DNA of 64,000 nucleotides, from contig CALHOI010000077.1 of the NCBI GenBank assembly GCA_938035525.1, forward strand, positions 35,598 to 99,597. The letters run 5' to 3'. Below are positions 35,958-44,634 of the stretch, piece by piece (position 1 is the stretch's first letter; each line of letters opens with the position of its first letter). The notes beneath the pieces were generated by a model. The model worked only from the letters and a program-made list of their open reading frames with translations. It did no database searches and had not been told where the DNA came from. The stretch is from an uncultured Granulosicoccaceae bacterium. GTDB taxonomy: Bacteria > Pseudomonadota > Gammaproteobacteria > Granulosicoccales > Granulosicoccaceae. The position numbers and the translations under genes were made by a program.

Positions 35958-37183
35958 GTTAGGCGCTCCGGCAGTGGTTTGTTTTTCTCGGCTTTACTGA
36001 CAAAAAACAGCCCAATGAAAAAGCCAAAGTAAATGATTGCACACAATCGGGAAATGAATGTGCCCGCTGGCGTTGGTGCCTGCATGCCGTAATAGCCAAG
36101 CACGATGAACGCGATAGCAAAAGAGAACAGCAACACTTTATACATGCCCGAACGATAGCGAATTGAACGAACCGGATTGCGATCAATCCACGGCAGGAAA
36201 AACAGCACAAGGATTGCTGCACCCATTGCCATAACACCCATAAGCTTGTCTGGTACCGCGCGCAATATGGCGTAAAAAGGCGTGAAGTACCAAACCGGCG
36301 CAATGTGCTCTGGCGTTTTTAGCGGATCGGCCGGAACAAAGTTAGCGTGTTCTAAAAAGTAACCACCCATCTCGGGAGCGAAAAACACAATGGCAAAGAA
36401 CACCAAGAAGAAAACGCAGGCGCCAAACAAATCTTTAACCGTGTAGTACGGGTGAAAAGGTATGCCGTCTTTGGGTATACCATCGGCGTTTTTATTCGCC
36501 TTGATTTCAATGCCATCCGGGTTGTTAGAACCCACTTCGTGCAAGGCAAGTATGTGCGCCACAACCAAACCAATAAGCACCAGCGGTACCGCAATAACAT
36601 GCAGTGCAAAGAATCGGTTCAGGGTTGCATCCGAGACAATGTAATCACCCTTAAGCCACAGGGTAACCGCATCACCAATGCCGAACGGAATAGCACCGAA
36701 CAACGAAATGATGACTTGCGCACCCCAGTAACTCATTTGGCCCCAAGGCAACAGGTAGCCCATGAAAGCTTCGGCCATCAGCACCACGTAAATCAGCATG
36801 CCGAATATCCAAAGTAATTCGCGCGGTTTTTTATAGGAGCCGTAAAGCAGCGCGCGAAACATATGCAAGTAAACCACCACAAAAAACAGGGACGCGCCCG
36901 TTGAGTGCATGTAGCGAATCAGCCAACCAAAGTTGACGTCGCGCATGATGTACTCAACCGATTTAAAGGCGAGTTCGCCGTCGGGCTTGTAATTCATGGT
37001 TAAGAAAATGCCGGTAACGATCTGAATAATCAGCACCATTAAAGACAAAGCGCCAAAGTAATACCAGAAATTGAAATTCTTGGGCGCGTAGTATTTTGTG
37101 ACGTGCTCTTCGAGCATTTTGGTGAGTGGAAACCGGTCATCAATCCAGCCCATCAGGCCACCACCAGAATTAGTCTTACTCAT
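35954..37183 (-). CDS. petB: Cytochrome b of the bc1 complex
   Basis: The 409-residue membrane subunit holds both b haems and the two quinone sites. Seen are RYMHSTGASLFFVVVYLHMFR and ALHVIAVPLVLIGLVVAHILALH with paired haem histidines, GYLLPWGQMSYWGA, and APVWYFTPFYAILR, the PEWY-equivalent region (here PVWY). Eight to nine membrane helices are predicted. It overlaps petA and petC by 4 nt each. Confidence 0.96.
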   Translation of the reverse strand: MSKTNSGGGLMGWIDDRFPLTKMLEEHVTKYYAPKNFNFWYYFGALSLMVLIIQIVTGIFLTMNYKPDGELAFKSVEYIMRDVNFGWLIRYMHSTGASLFFVVVYLHMFRALLYGSYKKPRELLWIFGMLIYVVLMAEAFMGYLLPWGQMSYWGAQVIISLFGAIPFGIGDAVTLWLKGDYIVSDATLNRFFALHVIAVPLVLIGLVVAHILALHEVGSNNPDGIEIKANKNADGIPKDGIPFHPYYTVKDLFGACVFFLVFFAIVFFAPEMGGYFLEHANFVPADPLKTPEHIAPVWYFTPFYAILRAVPDKLMGVMAMGAAILVLFFLPWIDRNPVRSIRYRSGMYKVLLFSFAIAFIVLGYYGMQAPTPAGTFISRLCAIIYFGFFIGLFFVSKAEKNKPLPERLT

Positions 37184-37830
37184 GCTGCTGCTCCCTGATC
37201 AACACCAATTTTGATAAGGCCATCATTGAGATAGGTGTAAGGCGGAACTTCAAGGTTGGTTGGCGCAGGCACGCCTTTGTAAACACGGCCAGCCATGTCG
37301 AACTTGGAACCATGGCATGGACAGAAAAAACCACCTTCCCAGTCGCTGCCTAAATCGGGGGCAGCCAGCTCTGGTCGATAGGTTGGTGAGCAACCAAGGT
37401 GCGTGCAAATACCAATGACAACCATGAATTCGTCTTTGATTGCTCGGGTTGCATTTTTGGCGTACGCAGGCTGCTGTTCTACTTCGGAGTCTGGGTCGGC
37501 CAATTGATCGGCAACCGACGTTAGCGATTGCAGTGCTTGCTCTGTACGGCGCACAATCCAAACAGGTTTGCCACGCCATTCAACGGTCAATAGTTGACCG
37601 GGGGCCAACTTACTGATGTCGGCCTCAACTGGCGCACCAGCCGCTTTGGCTCGCGCACTTGGCGACATGGATGCCAGCATGGACACACCCAGTGCACCCA
37701 CACCCAGTCCGCCTACGGCACTCATCCCGCCAACCAATAAACGGCGGCGCTTGGGGTCTAAACCCACGTCTGAGATAGAACTATCTCCGGCTACCCGACC
37801 TGTGTCGGCGCCCGTTTTCTTCGCACTCAT
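37180..37830 (-). CDS. petA: Rieske iron-sulfur protein of the bc1 complex
   Basis: The 216-residue protein starts at ATG 37830 with GGAG 6 nt upstream (the frame opens earlier at a GTG). It has a twin-arginine-type anchor signal (KRRRLLVGG, then a hydrophobic stretch at about 35-58) and the two cluster-binding loops CTHLGCSP and CPCHGSKFD. First gene of petABC; the genes overlap and are followed by sspAB. Confidence 0.97.
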   Translation of the reverse strand: MSAKKTGADTGRVAGDSSISDVGLDPKRRRLLVGGMSAVGGLGVGALGVSMLASMSPSARAKAAGAPVEADISKLAPGQLLTVEWRGKPVWIVRRTEQALQSLTSVADQLADPDSEVEQQPAYAKNATRAIKDEFMVVIGICTHLGCSPTYRPELAAPDLGSDWEGGFFCPCHGSKFDMAGRVYKGVPAPTNLEVPPYTYLNDGLIKIGVDQGAAA

Positions 37831-37850
37831 GCGACACTCCACTTAACATT

Positions 37851-37880
37851 CAAAATCTTTACCCGCAAAATCTTTACCCG
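37851..37880 (-). repeat. Two exact 15-bp tandem copies upstream of petA
   Basis: caaaatctttacccg occurs at 37851-37865 and again at 37866-37880, starting 21 bp before the petA ATG. It may be a recent duplication or a two-site operator in the pet leader or promoter. I could not identify a convincing promoter pair around it. Confidence 0.8.
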
Positions 37881-38062
37881 AAATCGCCAATCAGAACTGC
37901 GGGCATCTTAGCGCGCGTGGTTCGAGTCGATACTCGATTTCGGTTCGGTATTCGTTAGTCGGGCGTGATACTCGTGGCCGAAATCACCCCGCCGATGCAA
38001 CCCACAAGATTAACACACAAGCGAGTCAAATCAGGCTTATCAGCGCAATTGTTCGCGCCATA

Positions 38063-38821
38063 TCAAGCCGGATTATCAACGTCAATAAACTGATGAGTTA
38101 ACTGTAGTTCCTCAGACAATTTTTCGCCAAGCGCCTGCACACCATGGCGCTCGGTAGCGTGATGCCCGGCAGCAATATACAAAACGCCGTTTTCGCGCGC
38201 TTCGTGAGTCGTTTGCTCGCTAATTTCACCGCTGATAAATGCATCAACACCTAACGCCGCAGCGGCACTGACAAAACCCTGCGCGCCACCTGAACACCAG
38301 GCAACTCGTTTAATAGCCTGGTTGCTGCGACCAACAGCTGTGACCTCACGGCCAACTCGGGTGGCAATATGCTCAACAAACTCATCGTTACCCAACGGCG
38401 TGTCCAGGCTGCCGTGAAATAACAGGCCATCGGTACCACCGGCAGCGACTCTACCTTCTACGTTGAAACCAAATAAACGGGCCAATTGCGCGTTATTGCC
38501 CAATTGCGGATGGACATCCAGGGGCAAGTGATAGGCCAGAAGAGAGATATCCGCATTAATCAACAATCGGATGCGCTCAAGCTTCATGCCGGTTAGCACC
38601 GGGGACTCACCCTTCCAAAAGTACCCATGGTGCACCAGCACAGCGTCGGCGCCGGCGGCAATGGCCTGCTCCAGAAACCGAGCACTGGCCGTGACGCCGG
38701 AGACGATGTGCTTAATTTGCTCACGCCCGGCAACTTGCAAGCCATTGGGACAGTAGTCGGATATGTTATCGATTTCCAAGGTTCGGTTAAGATACGCTAC
38801 TACGTCGTCTCGCTTTTCCAT
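38063..38821 (-). CDS. NIF3 / GTP cyclohydrolase 1 type 2 family protein (YbgI-like)
   Basis: The 252-residue product is a dinuclear-metal NIF3 protein of uncertain reaction. NISDYCPNGLQVAGRE is the family start, VLVHHGYFWKGE and LPLDVHPQLGNN hold metal ligands, VAWCSGGAQGFVSAA follows, and HHATERHGVQALGEKL near the end supplies the last ligands. Length is that of YbgI. It diverges from the DegS-like gene, with 37 bp between starts; in Pseudomonas algW has a similar neighbourhood. Confidence 0.93.
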   Translation of the reverse strand: MEKRDDVVAYLNRTLEIDNISDYCPNGLQVAGREQIKHIVSGVTASARFLEQAIAAGADAVLVHHGYFWKGESPVLTGMKLERIRLLINADISLLAYHLPLDVHPQLGNNAQLARLFGFNVEGRVAAGGTDGLLFHGSLDTPLGNDEFVEHIATRVGREVTAVGRSNQAIKRVAWCSGGAQGFVSAAAALGVDAFISGEISEQTTHEARENGVLYIAAGHHATERHGVQALGEKLSEELQLTHQFIDVDNPA

Positions 38822-38858
38822 TGAGCACCATTAAAAAACATCGTTAAGGAATATTGCG

Positions 38859-39983
38859 CTGAACAAACTGTTATTCATGCTGTTATGTACTGTTGGCGGT
38901 GTGCTGCTGGGGCTTGGCCTGTTTAAAGCTGTTCCGGCACTGAGCGACCTGTCAATGTTACCCAATGCGGCACAGCAATCGGGCACTGGTGCTACCGTAA
39001 AAAAACGCTTTTCCAAGCACTCTTACCACGCGGGCATTATGAAGGTAGCGCCTTCGGTGGTCAGCATCTATTCCAGCGAAACCATTTATAAGTCGCCTGT
39101 ACGCAGCCCTGGTGGTGAGGAACAATCGCCCGTCATCGCCCCGCGTGAGCGGCGCAGCACCAGTCAGGGCTCAGGCCTGATTATTGATAATGTCGGTCAC
39201 GTGCTGACCAATTGGCACCTGATAGAAACGGCAGATGAAATCAACATTGTACTCAGTGATGGTTCGCTGCATGTTGCGAAAGTCATCGGCAAGGATGTTG
39301 AAACTGATCTGGCCGTTGTCAAAATAAACGCCACCGGCCTGCCAGCGGTCGAAATCCGGCCCGATGCTGGTTTACGTGTCGGCGATATTGTACTGGCCAT
39401 AGGCAACCCTTTCGGTGTAGGGCAAACCGTGACGCAAGGCATTGTTAGCGCAACCGCCCGAAGAGTCGCCGGCACCAGTGCCTGGCAAAATTTTGTACAA
39501 ATTGATGCGGCGATCAACCCGGGTAATTCCGGCGGCGCACTCATCAACCCCGAAGGCGAGCTGGTTGGGATAAACACGGCGGTTTTTCTGCGCGACAACG
39601 GTGCCGAAGGCATTGGTTTTGCCATTCCAGCCGAATTGCTGGCCTACGTGGTGCCGCAATTAGTAGAAAACGGGCATGTTATTCGAGGCTGGCTGGGTAT
39701 CGGCGCTGATAATCTACAAATGTTTCCAGGAATTAATAGAGAGGTAGACAGGGGGGCTGTCATTACTGGCGTGCTGGAGGGTAGCCCGGCGCATGTCAGT
39801 GGCTTACTGCCTTTTGACGTGGTGGTGAAAGCGGCTGATCAGCCCATTTCCAACGCCACCGAACTGCTTTTATTGATCTCAGGACTGCCACCTGGTACCC
39901 AAGTGCCGCTGGTTGTGCTAAGAAATGGTCAGTCTGTGAACATTTCGGCCGAACTCTTCGAGCGGCCTGATTTTGAACAATAA
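38859..39983 (+). CDS. degS: DegS/AlgW-like periplasmic serine protease
   Basis: A membrane-anchored HtrA-type protease with a single PDZ domain, the layout of DegS/AlgW, which cut the anti-sigma factor RseA/MucA under envelope stress. One N-terminal membrane helix (about 5-25) precedes the protease. The triad is His in NWHLIE (where most have NYHVI), Asp in TDLAVVKI and Ser in NPGNSGGALI. The PDZ domain runs from about 280. The start is unclear: ATG 38877 has no ribosome site, while an in-frame CTG at 38859 lies 8 nt after AAGGA and gives 374 residues. Target specificity is inferred from layout only. Confidence 0.88.
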   Translation: MNKLLFMLLCTVGGVLLGLGLFKAVPALSDLSMLPNAAQQSGTGATVKKRFSKHSYHAGIMKVAPSVVSIYSSETIYKSPVRSPGGEEQSPVIAPRERRSTSQGSGLIIDNVGHVLTNWHLIETADEINIVLSDGSLHVAKVIGKDVETDLAVVKINATGLPAVEIRPDAGLRVGDIVLAIGNPFGVGQTVTQGIVSATARRVAGTSAWQNFVQIDAAINPGNSGGALINPEGELVGINTAVFLRDNGAEGIGFAIPAELLAYVVPQLVENGHVIRGWLGIGADNLQMFPGINREVDRGAVITGVLEGSPAHVSGLLPFDVVVKAADQPISNATELLLLISGLPPGTQVPLVVLRNGQSVNISAELFERPDFEQ

Positions 39984-40085
39984 TTTTGTAAAAAGACGGC
40001 ATCGACTGGTTGGCAAACCCGCCCTCAGAGGCCTTCATTGGCGTAAAAACCAAGTCTGACCGGGTCAGCGGCAGGGCAAATACCT

Positions 40086-40114
40086 TTGCGACCGGCGATT
40101 AATCGATTTATACT
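40086..40114 (+). promoter_or_regulatory. sigma-70-type promoter of the DUF1919 gene
   Basis: TTGCGA (40086-40091) and TATACT (40109-40114) are separated by exactly 17 bp. A transcript starting near 40121 would have a leader of about 85 nt before ATG 40206. This shows that the longer reading frame, which opens at TTG 40086, is not the translated one. Confidence 0.65.
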
Positions 40115-40205
40115 GGGATTAACACGTAACGTAGGGAATATCGACCTCGCAGGCAGATCGATCTTGCACCTAGAGATCTTTCACTTCAGATACGATCACT
40201 TTGAG

Positions 40206-40886
40206 ATGATCAAAAAAGATATGATCAAAAAACTCTCCAAATGGATTCACAAGACGGCTGTTGTGCACCATATCAAGGGCATAAAGTGTCGGGATTTTTC
40301 GATTATTGCCAGCAACTGCACGGGCACGCTGCCCTATCGCTTCCTGAAAATGCCTTACCTGACCCCAACGGTCAATCTGTTCTTTCATGCGCCCTGCTAC
40401 ATCAAGTTTGCCAGCCGTCTAGAACACTACCTGGCCCAGGCACTCGAATTCGTGCCCAGCTCGCGTTACCCGCAAGCGCACGACACCCATGCCAAGTTCA
40501 ACTCCTACCCTATTGGTGTGCTGGATGACATTGAAATTCACTTTATGCATTACAAAAGTGAAGACGAGGCGCGGGACAAATGGAATCGTCGCAAGGCTCG
40601 CATCAATCGTGAAAAGCTGATCTTCGCGTTTACCGATCGCGATTTGTGCACACCAGAGCTGATGCAACACTTTGACAACCTGCCCGGACAAAAAATTTTA
40701 CTGACCGCGCATATTTGCCCATGGCTAAAATCAGCCGTGCACGTTCCGGCCTATCGCGGGCAAACAGAAATGGGAGATGGGTATTCAAACTTCGACACGC
40801 TCTCTCATGTCGATTATCGCGAATTGATTGACGGCGCTCCGTTTAACAGCGCACCTGAATCGAATCCGGTTTCTTCGCTGGTGTAG
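40206..40886 (+). CDS. DUF1919 family protein (exopolysaccharide/LPS-linked family)
   Basis: The protein has 226 residues from ATG 40206 (or 221 from ATG 40221; neither has a good ribosome site). It shows the DUF1919 pattern: RDFSIIASNCTGTLPYRFLKMPYLTP, then LFFHAPCYIKFASRLEHYL, YPIGVLDDIEIHFMHYKSEDEARDKWNRR and FAFTDRDLCTPELMQHFDNLP. The family is often found near polysaccharide genes and its reaction is unproven; Asn-Cys, Asp-Asp and Asp-Arg-Asp are likely functional. It is monocistronic here with its own promoter. Confidence 0.85.
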   Translation: MIKKDMIKKLSKWIHKTAVVHHIKGIKCRDFSIIASNCTGTLPYRFLKMPYLTPTVNLFFHAPCYIKFASRLEHYLAQALEFVPSSRYPQAHDTHAKFNSYPIGVLDDIEIHFMHYKSEDEARDKWNRRKARINREKLIFAFTDRDLCTPELMQHFDNLPGQKILLTAHICPWLKSAVHVPAYRGQTEMGDGYSNFDTLSHVDYRELIDGAPFNSAPESNPVSSLV

Positions 40887-40914
40887 TTTCCGTCAAAGAT
40901 GACAAGCCGGTTGT

Positions 40915-43203
40915 CTAGGTAGCAGCCGAACGACCAAGCGACAATCGCGTCACGCCGTTCAGCAACACCAACCCCAACAACACGCACAACGCTTTCCACG
41001 ACAGGGCACCAGACTTAGCAGCCGCTGGTGCATCTATCGCTTGTGCATCGGCATCAGAACTCAGCGGCACTGCTTCGGCAAATATCAGGTGTTCATTTGT
41101 ACTCGACTGCTCGCCTACCGAATAGGTTGCGACGTTGTTCGCCGGTGTGAAGTCTTGCGTACCAGTGGGGCTAAGCTGTGCAGTAACCACGGCATCAGCA
41201 TGATTTTGCCCATCTTTAATAGACACAATCACATCGCGTCTTTCACCTGGTTGCAATTGATTGATCGCGCACTGCGCACTGGTTGGTGACATTGCATTGC
41301 AACCGGCGGGCAATCCTATAAGCCCGGCTTCACTGACTTCAATAACCAAGGTGGCATCTTTGGCAACGGTTGAATCCAGATTTGCCAGCTCAAAGCGAAT
41401 GCCTCTGTCGGAAGAATAGGCACCCAGGGCCATGTCAATGGCATCGACCAGACACGATTTAGATCGCGCCCCGGCCAACGATGTTTGCGAACAGGTACTA
41501 AATTCAACGTTAGTACGACTGGAAATATGCGGCCACATGATTTTGCTGGAGTCTGCACTGCAGCTTGTGTCAGAGTCGTGCTGCGAGCCCAATGAATGAC
41601 CAAGCTCATGAGTCAGCAAGACATCGCCAATCGCACTTGGCGTAATGATGCCAACATCATAACCGTCAGTGCGGCACAAAGTATCTATCCAGGCCAGACC
41701 CAGCGTTGGGTCGGTGCGTTGCTTACCGGTAAACAAATAGGTTAACGCGCTACCCGAGAACAACGTTCGGTGTGACTGGCGATAATCACGAAAACTATTC
41801 AGGTAATTTTCCAGCGTAGCCGGTGCTTGCAACATTGGGTTGGCGTCGCTGTCTCCAAACACTTGGACTTCGTCTACCGCCAATGCAATACCAAACTGAC
41901 GATAAATACCATCTGCCACATTTAGCTGATTAAGAGACACAACCAAACCATTACCGCCATGATAACGATCAAATTCGGCATCAATAACAATAGAGACTGG
42001 CACGACTCGCAAGTCACCGGGCTTGCTTGCTGTGCGATACCTTAGCGCAGCACCGAGCTCCGGTGGCGCTTGTATGCTGTCGAGCTTGACTTCGGCCTCG
42101 GTCGATATTGAGTCGGGACGACTTGCCGAGCGAGTACGAGAACTACGCGGCTGATAATAATCGAGCGTACCAATCAATGTACCCGGTTGCATGGTGTAGG
42201 TTTGCCCAAATGCAAAAGCAACACCGGAAATGGTGTTTTCAACGATGACGGCGCGAACCCACGAGTCATCATCACCAACAACCTTGCCAACAAACACGCC
42301 AGCCGCTGGTGGCAAGCGATCTTGCAAAACGCCATCGAGCCAGGCTGTTTTATTGGTCAGTGGGCTGGGCGAGAGTTCGTAGGCCAAATCAACACCATCA
42401 ACGTTAACATCAATGCGCAAAGTACCTGAATCGTCAACCTGCTTTGTGCGCATCTGGCTTGCTGATGCACCACGCTGGTCAATGATATCAATGCGTCGAT
42501 CTGCACGGTCATACCAGTAACGCGACAACACGTTACCTTCGGGCCAACTAAAACCAAATGGCAAAGACAATGCCGTGTGTTTGTCTCGCAAAGCCTCAAG
42601 TGCTTGCCTGGCCTGAGCTGTTTGGCCCAGTTGTTCTAAGGCTATGGCATCCAGATAGTCAACCGAATCCTGATACGAAGAGTTGGGGTAATTCTGCTGT
42701 AATGTGGCAATGGTTTTTCTTGCAGCGTTAAAGTCGTATCGATCCATGATTTGAACATAGGCTTTCAAATACAAGGCATCGTCTTGTAAGGAACTGTCTT
42801 TGTATTGCTGCAATATAAAATCCAGCGCGCTAACCGCACCTTCTACATCACCTGCATCACGTTTATCCAGCGCGTTAAGGTAATGCCCAAGCACGTTATC
42901 AGCACCGTCTGCTTCTTGTAACACTGCAATTCGTGTTTGTACCGAAGAGAGTTGCTCAAAGCCTGGGTAATACGCTTGTATTCGGCGCAGCAACGCCAAT
43001 GAGCTGGTGTATTCCCTGGACTCTATTAACGCCAAAGCGTTATCGTAGTGCGCGGCAGCAGGCGTTTCGCGAAAGCTGGCTTTATCGTTTTGCGTTGCGT
43101 ACGCCGAGCCCGAAACAAGTGCTAGTAGAAACAGTAGCGCAGGCATAAGCCTGGTACCACTGCAAGTTAGCATTGGCTTTGAACATTCCATTAGCGTCAG
43201 CAT
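40915..43203 (-). CDS. Exported reprolysin/ADAM-like zinc metalloprotease with TPR-like N-terminus
   Basis: The 762-residue product has a signal peptide (MPALLFLLALVSGSAYA, perhaps started at residue 20). TPR-like helical repeats run from about 50 to 210. The metzincin domain has HELGHSLGSQHD (H532, E533, H536, H542) and the Met-turn IMWP at 555-558. The Cys-bearing VEFSTCSQTSL matches the end of ADAM/M12B catalytic domains. A DUF11-like beta domain follows (LQPGERRDVIVSI), then SGALSW, a hydrophobic helix and a basic tail resembling a sorting signal. It comes 29 nt after the HAMP protein gene. Substrate unknown. Confidence 0.85.
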   Translation of the reverse strand: MLTLMECSKPMLTCSGTRLMPALLFLLALVSGSAYATQNDKASFRETPAAAHYDNALALIESREYTSSLALLRRIQAYYPGFEQLSSVQTRIAVLQEADGADNVLGHYLNALDKRDAGDVEGAVSALDFILQQYKDSSLQDDALYLKAYVQIMDRYDFNAARKTIATLQQNYPNSSYQDSVDYLDAIALEQLGQTAQARQALEALRDKHTALSLPFGFSWPEGNVLSRYWYDRADRRIDIIDQRGASASQMRTKQVDDSGTLRIDVNVDGVDLAYELSPSPLTNKTAWLDGVLQDRLPPAAGVFVGKVVGDDDSWVRAVIVENTISGVAFAFGQTYTMQPGTLIGTLDYYQPRSSRTRSASRPDSISTEAEVKLDSIQAPPELGAALRYRTASKPGDLRVVPVSIVIDAEFDRYHGGNGLVVSLNQLNVADGIYRQFGIALAVDEVQVFGDSDANPMLQAPATLENYLNSFRDYRQSHRTLFSGSALTYLFTGKQRTDPTLGLAWIDTLCRTDGYDVGIITPSAIGDVLLTHELGHSLGSQHDSDTSCSADSSKIMWPHISSRTNVEFSTCSQTSLAGARSKSCLVDAIDMALGAYSSDRGIRFELANLDSTVAKDATLVIEVSEAGLIGLPAGCNAMSPTSAQCAINQLQPGERRDVIVSIKDGQNHADAVVTAQLSPTGTQDFTPANNVATYSVGEQSSTNEHLIFAEAVPLSSDADAQAIDAPAAAKSGALSWKALCVLLGLVLLNGVTRLSLGRSAAT

Positions 43204-43232
43204 GGGCTTGTGGTTATTGATCTTGTTGCTTG

Positions 43233-43862
43233 TTAGCCGTTTGCCGCAGGTCGCTCATCGTCAGCAACTTTGCCTTGATCAAAGAAGTTCAGCACATCAC
43301 GACAGTTTGCCAAGGCTTGCTCTACTTCCTTGGCATCAGGTCGTGGCTGTTGTTCAAGGGTGTCGAGTATGCGGGTTTCCTGTCTGGCTTCCTGAACCTT
43401 ACTTTGAATTTGTTCAAGGGCCCGATTAAGCGCTTCGCTTAAATCAGCAAATTCTTTGGCATCACCTGATCGAAGCCTTACATCGAGGTTGCCATCGCCC
43501 ATCTCGTTCAAGGCTCGTCGAATGGCCATTAATGGGTTGCCCAGTTTGCGCATAATGTAAACAGCGATTGCGGTAGTGATAATCGCGTTAATGCCCAACA
43601 TAATGACAACCCAACGCATCATGACTTCTTTGGTGCTGGGAACACTTTCGTTAAGTAACTGCAAATCTTCAGAGGCAAACAACAGCGGTGCTGTGCCTGC
43701 CACCATTTCACCCAACAAGTAATGATAAAACACACCCAGAATCAGCGTTGATTGCACAATAAACAGCAAGGTGAGCAACAACACACGTCGAATTTGGCGA
43801 GTCTGAAAATTCTTGTCTTTAATTAAGGAAAGCGGAAAAACTGAGTCTGATGAGCGTGCCAT
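43233..43862 (-). CDS. Membrane protein with HAMP domain
   Basis: I start at ATG 43862 (MARSSDSVFPLS, 209 residues); the frame continues to a TTG. Two membrane helices at about 27-50 and 80-102 flank a short periplasmic loop of about 35 residues. A HAMP domain follows (YIMRKLGNPLMAIRRALNEM with the DVRLRSGDAKEFADLSEAL segment), then a coiled coil and a charged tail. There is no kinase, cyclase or methyl-accepting output domain, so it is either a minimal signal relay or a scaffold. The metalloprotease gene follows at 29 nt, suggesting a joint role. Confidence 0.85.
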   Translation of the reverse strand: MARSSDSVFPLSLIKDKNFQTRQIRRVLLLTLLFIVQSTLILGVFYHYLLGEMVAGTAPLLFASEDLQLLNESVPSTKEVMMRWVVIMLGINAIITTAIAVYIMRKLGNPLMAIRRALNEMGDGNLDVRLRSGDAKEFADLSEALNRALEQIQSKVQEARQETRILDTLEQQPRPDAKEVEQALANCRDVLNFFDQGKVADDERPAANG

Positions 43863-44032
43863 GGTGGCCCCATTCTTGATAAACACCCACAACGGGTAAC
43901 CTATAAAAAATCGGCCTGTCGAGCACTTACTTGATGGGACGGTGGCGCAGGATGACTGCGCGCCTGACTACAAGGACAAAACTGTGATGCGCTTCTCGGT
44001 GCTGCGACAGCGATAGCGCTTAAAAGACGGGG

Positions 44033-44056
44033 CCTTTTGGCGGTCCTTTTGGCGGT
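44033..44056. repeat. Two 12-bp tandem copies
   Basis: ccttttggcggt is repeated exactly at 44033-44044 and 44045-44056, in the 245-bp gap between the NUDIX and HAMP genes. I see no gene or clear promoter in the rest of that gap. Confidence 0.8.
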
Positions 44057-44107
44057 AGCAAAGCAGACAGCAAACCAGGCGGGTACACTGGTCAGCATTA
44101 GTCGGCG

Positions 44108-44623
44108 CTAGTGCGCAGGGATAGCCGACGGCGCTGATTCAAATTTTACATCTGATTCCAGCAATTGGTCGCCATCAAAAATAAAGCGACCATCAACGTG
44201 CTCACCACCAAGTACCCTTGGTAACCAGATGCGATCATCTTCCCACATTTCGTGATACGGAATTTTTTCGGGTTCAAACCACAGTGGCGCCGCTTCCTCA
44301 GTTTCAGTTGGCGTGCCATGGAATTTAGTGGCCAAAAAAACACGCACATCGATGGAATAGTTATCAACAAACTGAAATCGTAATCTGCCCACGTTGCTTG
44401 AATCATCAATGCGGATGCACAGCTCTTCAAACACTTCGCGGTGAGCGCATTGCTGCGCAGTTTCGCCAGTATCGAGTTTGCCGCCAGGCCCGTTTATTTT
44501 ACCCGCGCCCAAGCCGCGCTTTTTTCTGATTAATAACACCTTGCCTGCATGCACCACAAACAACAAGGTTGCCTGATGTACGGCTGTCCAGTTGGCATCA
44601 ATGTGATCAAGCGTGTATTGCAC
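44108..44623 (-). CDS. NUDIX hydrolase, MutT/MTH1-like
   Basis: The 171-residue protein has the NUDIX box GKLDTGETAQQCAHREVFEEL, with Cys replacing the usual Gly two residues on (EELCI). GAGKINGPGGK before it and WFEPEKIPYHEMWEDDRIWLP after it resemble the MTH1 type that hydrolyses oxidised purine nucleotides. The start MQYTLDHIDANW and the acidic C-terminal tail are unremarkable. It is 11 nt after the DAHP synthase gene and probably co-transcribed with it. Substrate inferred from family only. Confidence 0.88.
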   Translation of the reverse strand: MQYTLDHIDANWTAVHQATLLFVVHAGKVLLIRKKRGLGAGKINGPGGKLDTGETAQQCAHREVFEELCIRIDDSSNVGRLRFQFVDNYSIDVRVFLATKFHGTPTETEEAAPLWFEPEKIPYHEMWEDDRIWLPRVLGGEHVDGRFIFDGDQLLESDVKFESAPSAIPAH

Positions 44624-44634
44624 CTGATTATGTT

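Noticed and set aside
40086..40205. N-terminal extension of the DUF1919 frame from TTG 40086
   Set aside because: TTG 40086 is the -35 box of a 17-bp-spaced promoter, so this part is untranslated.
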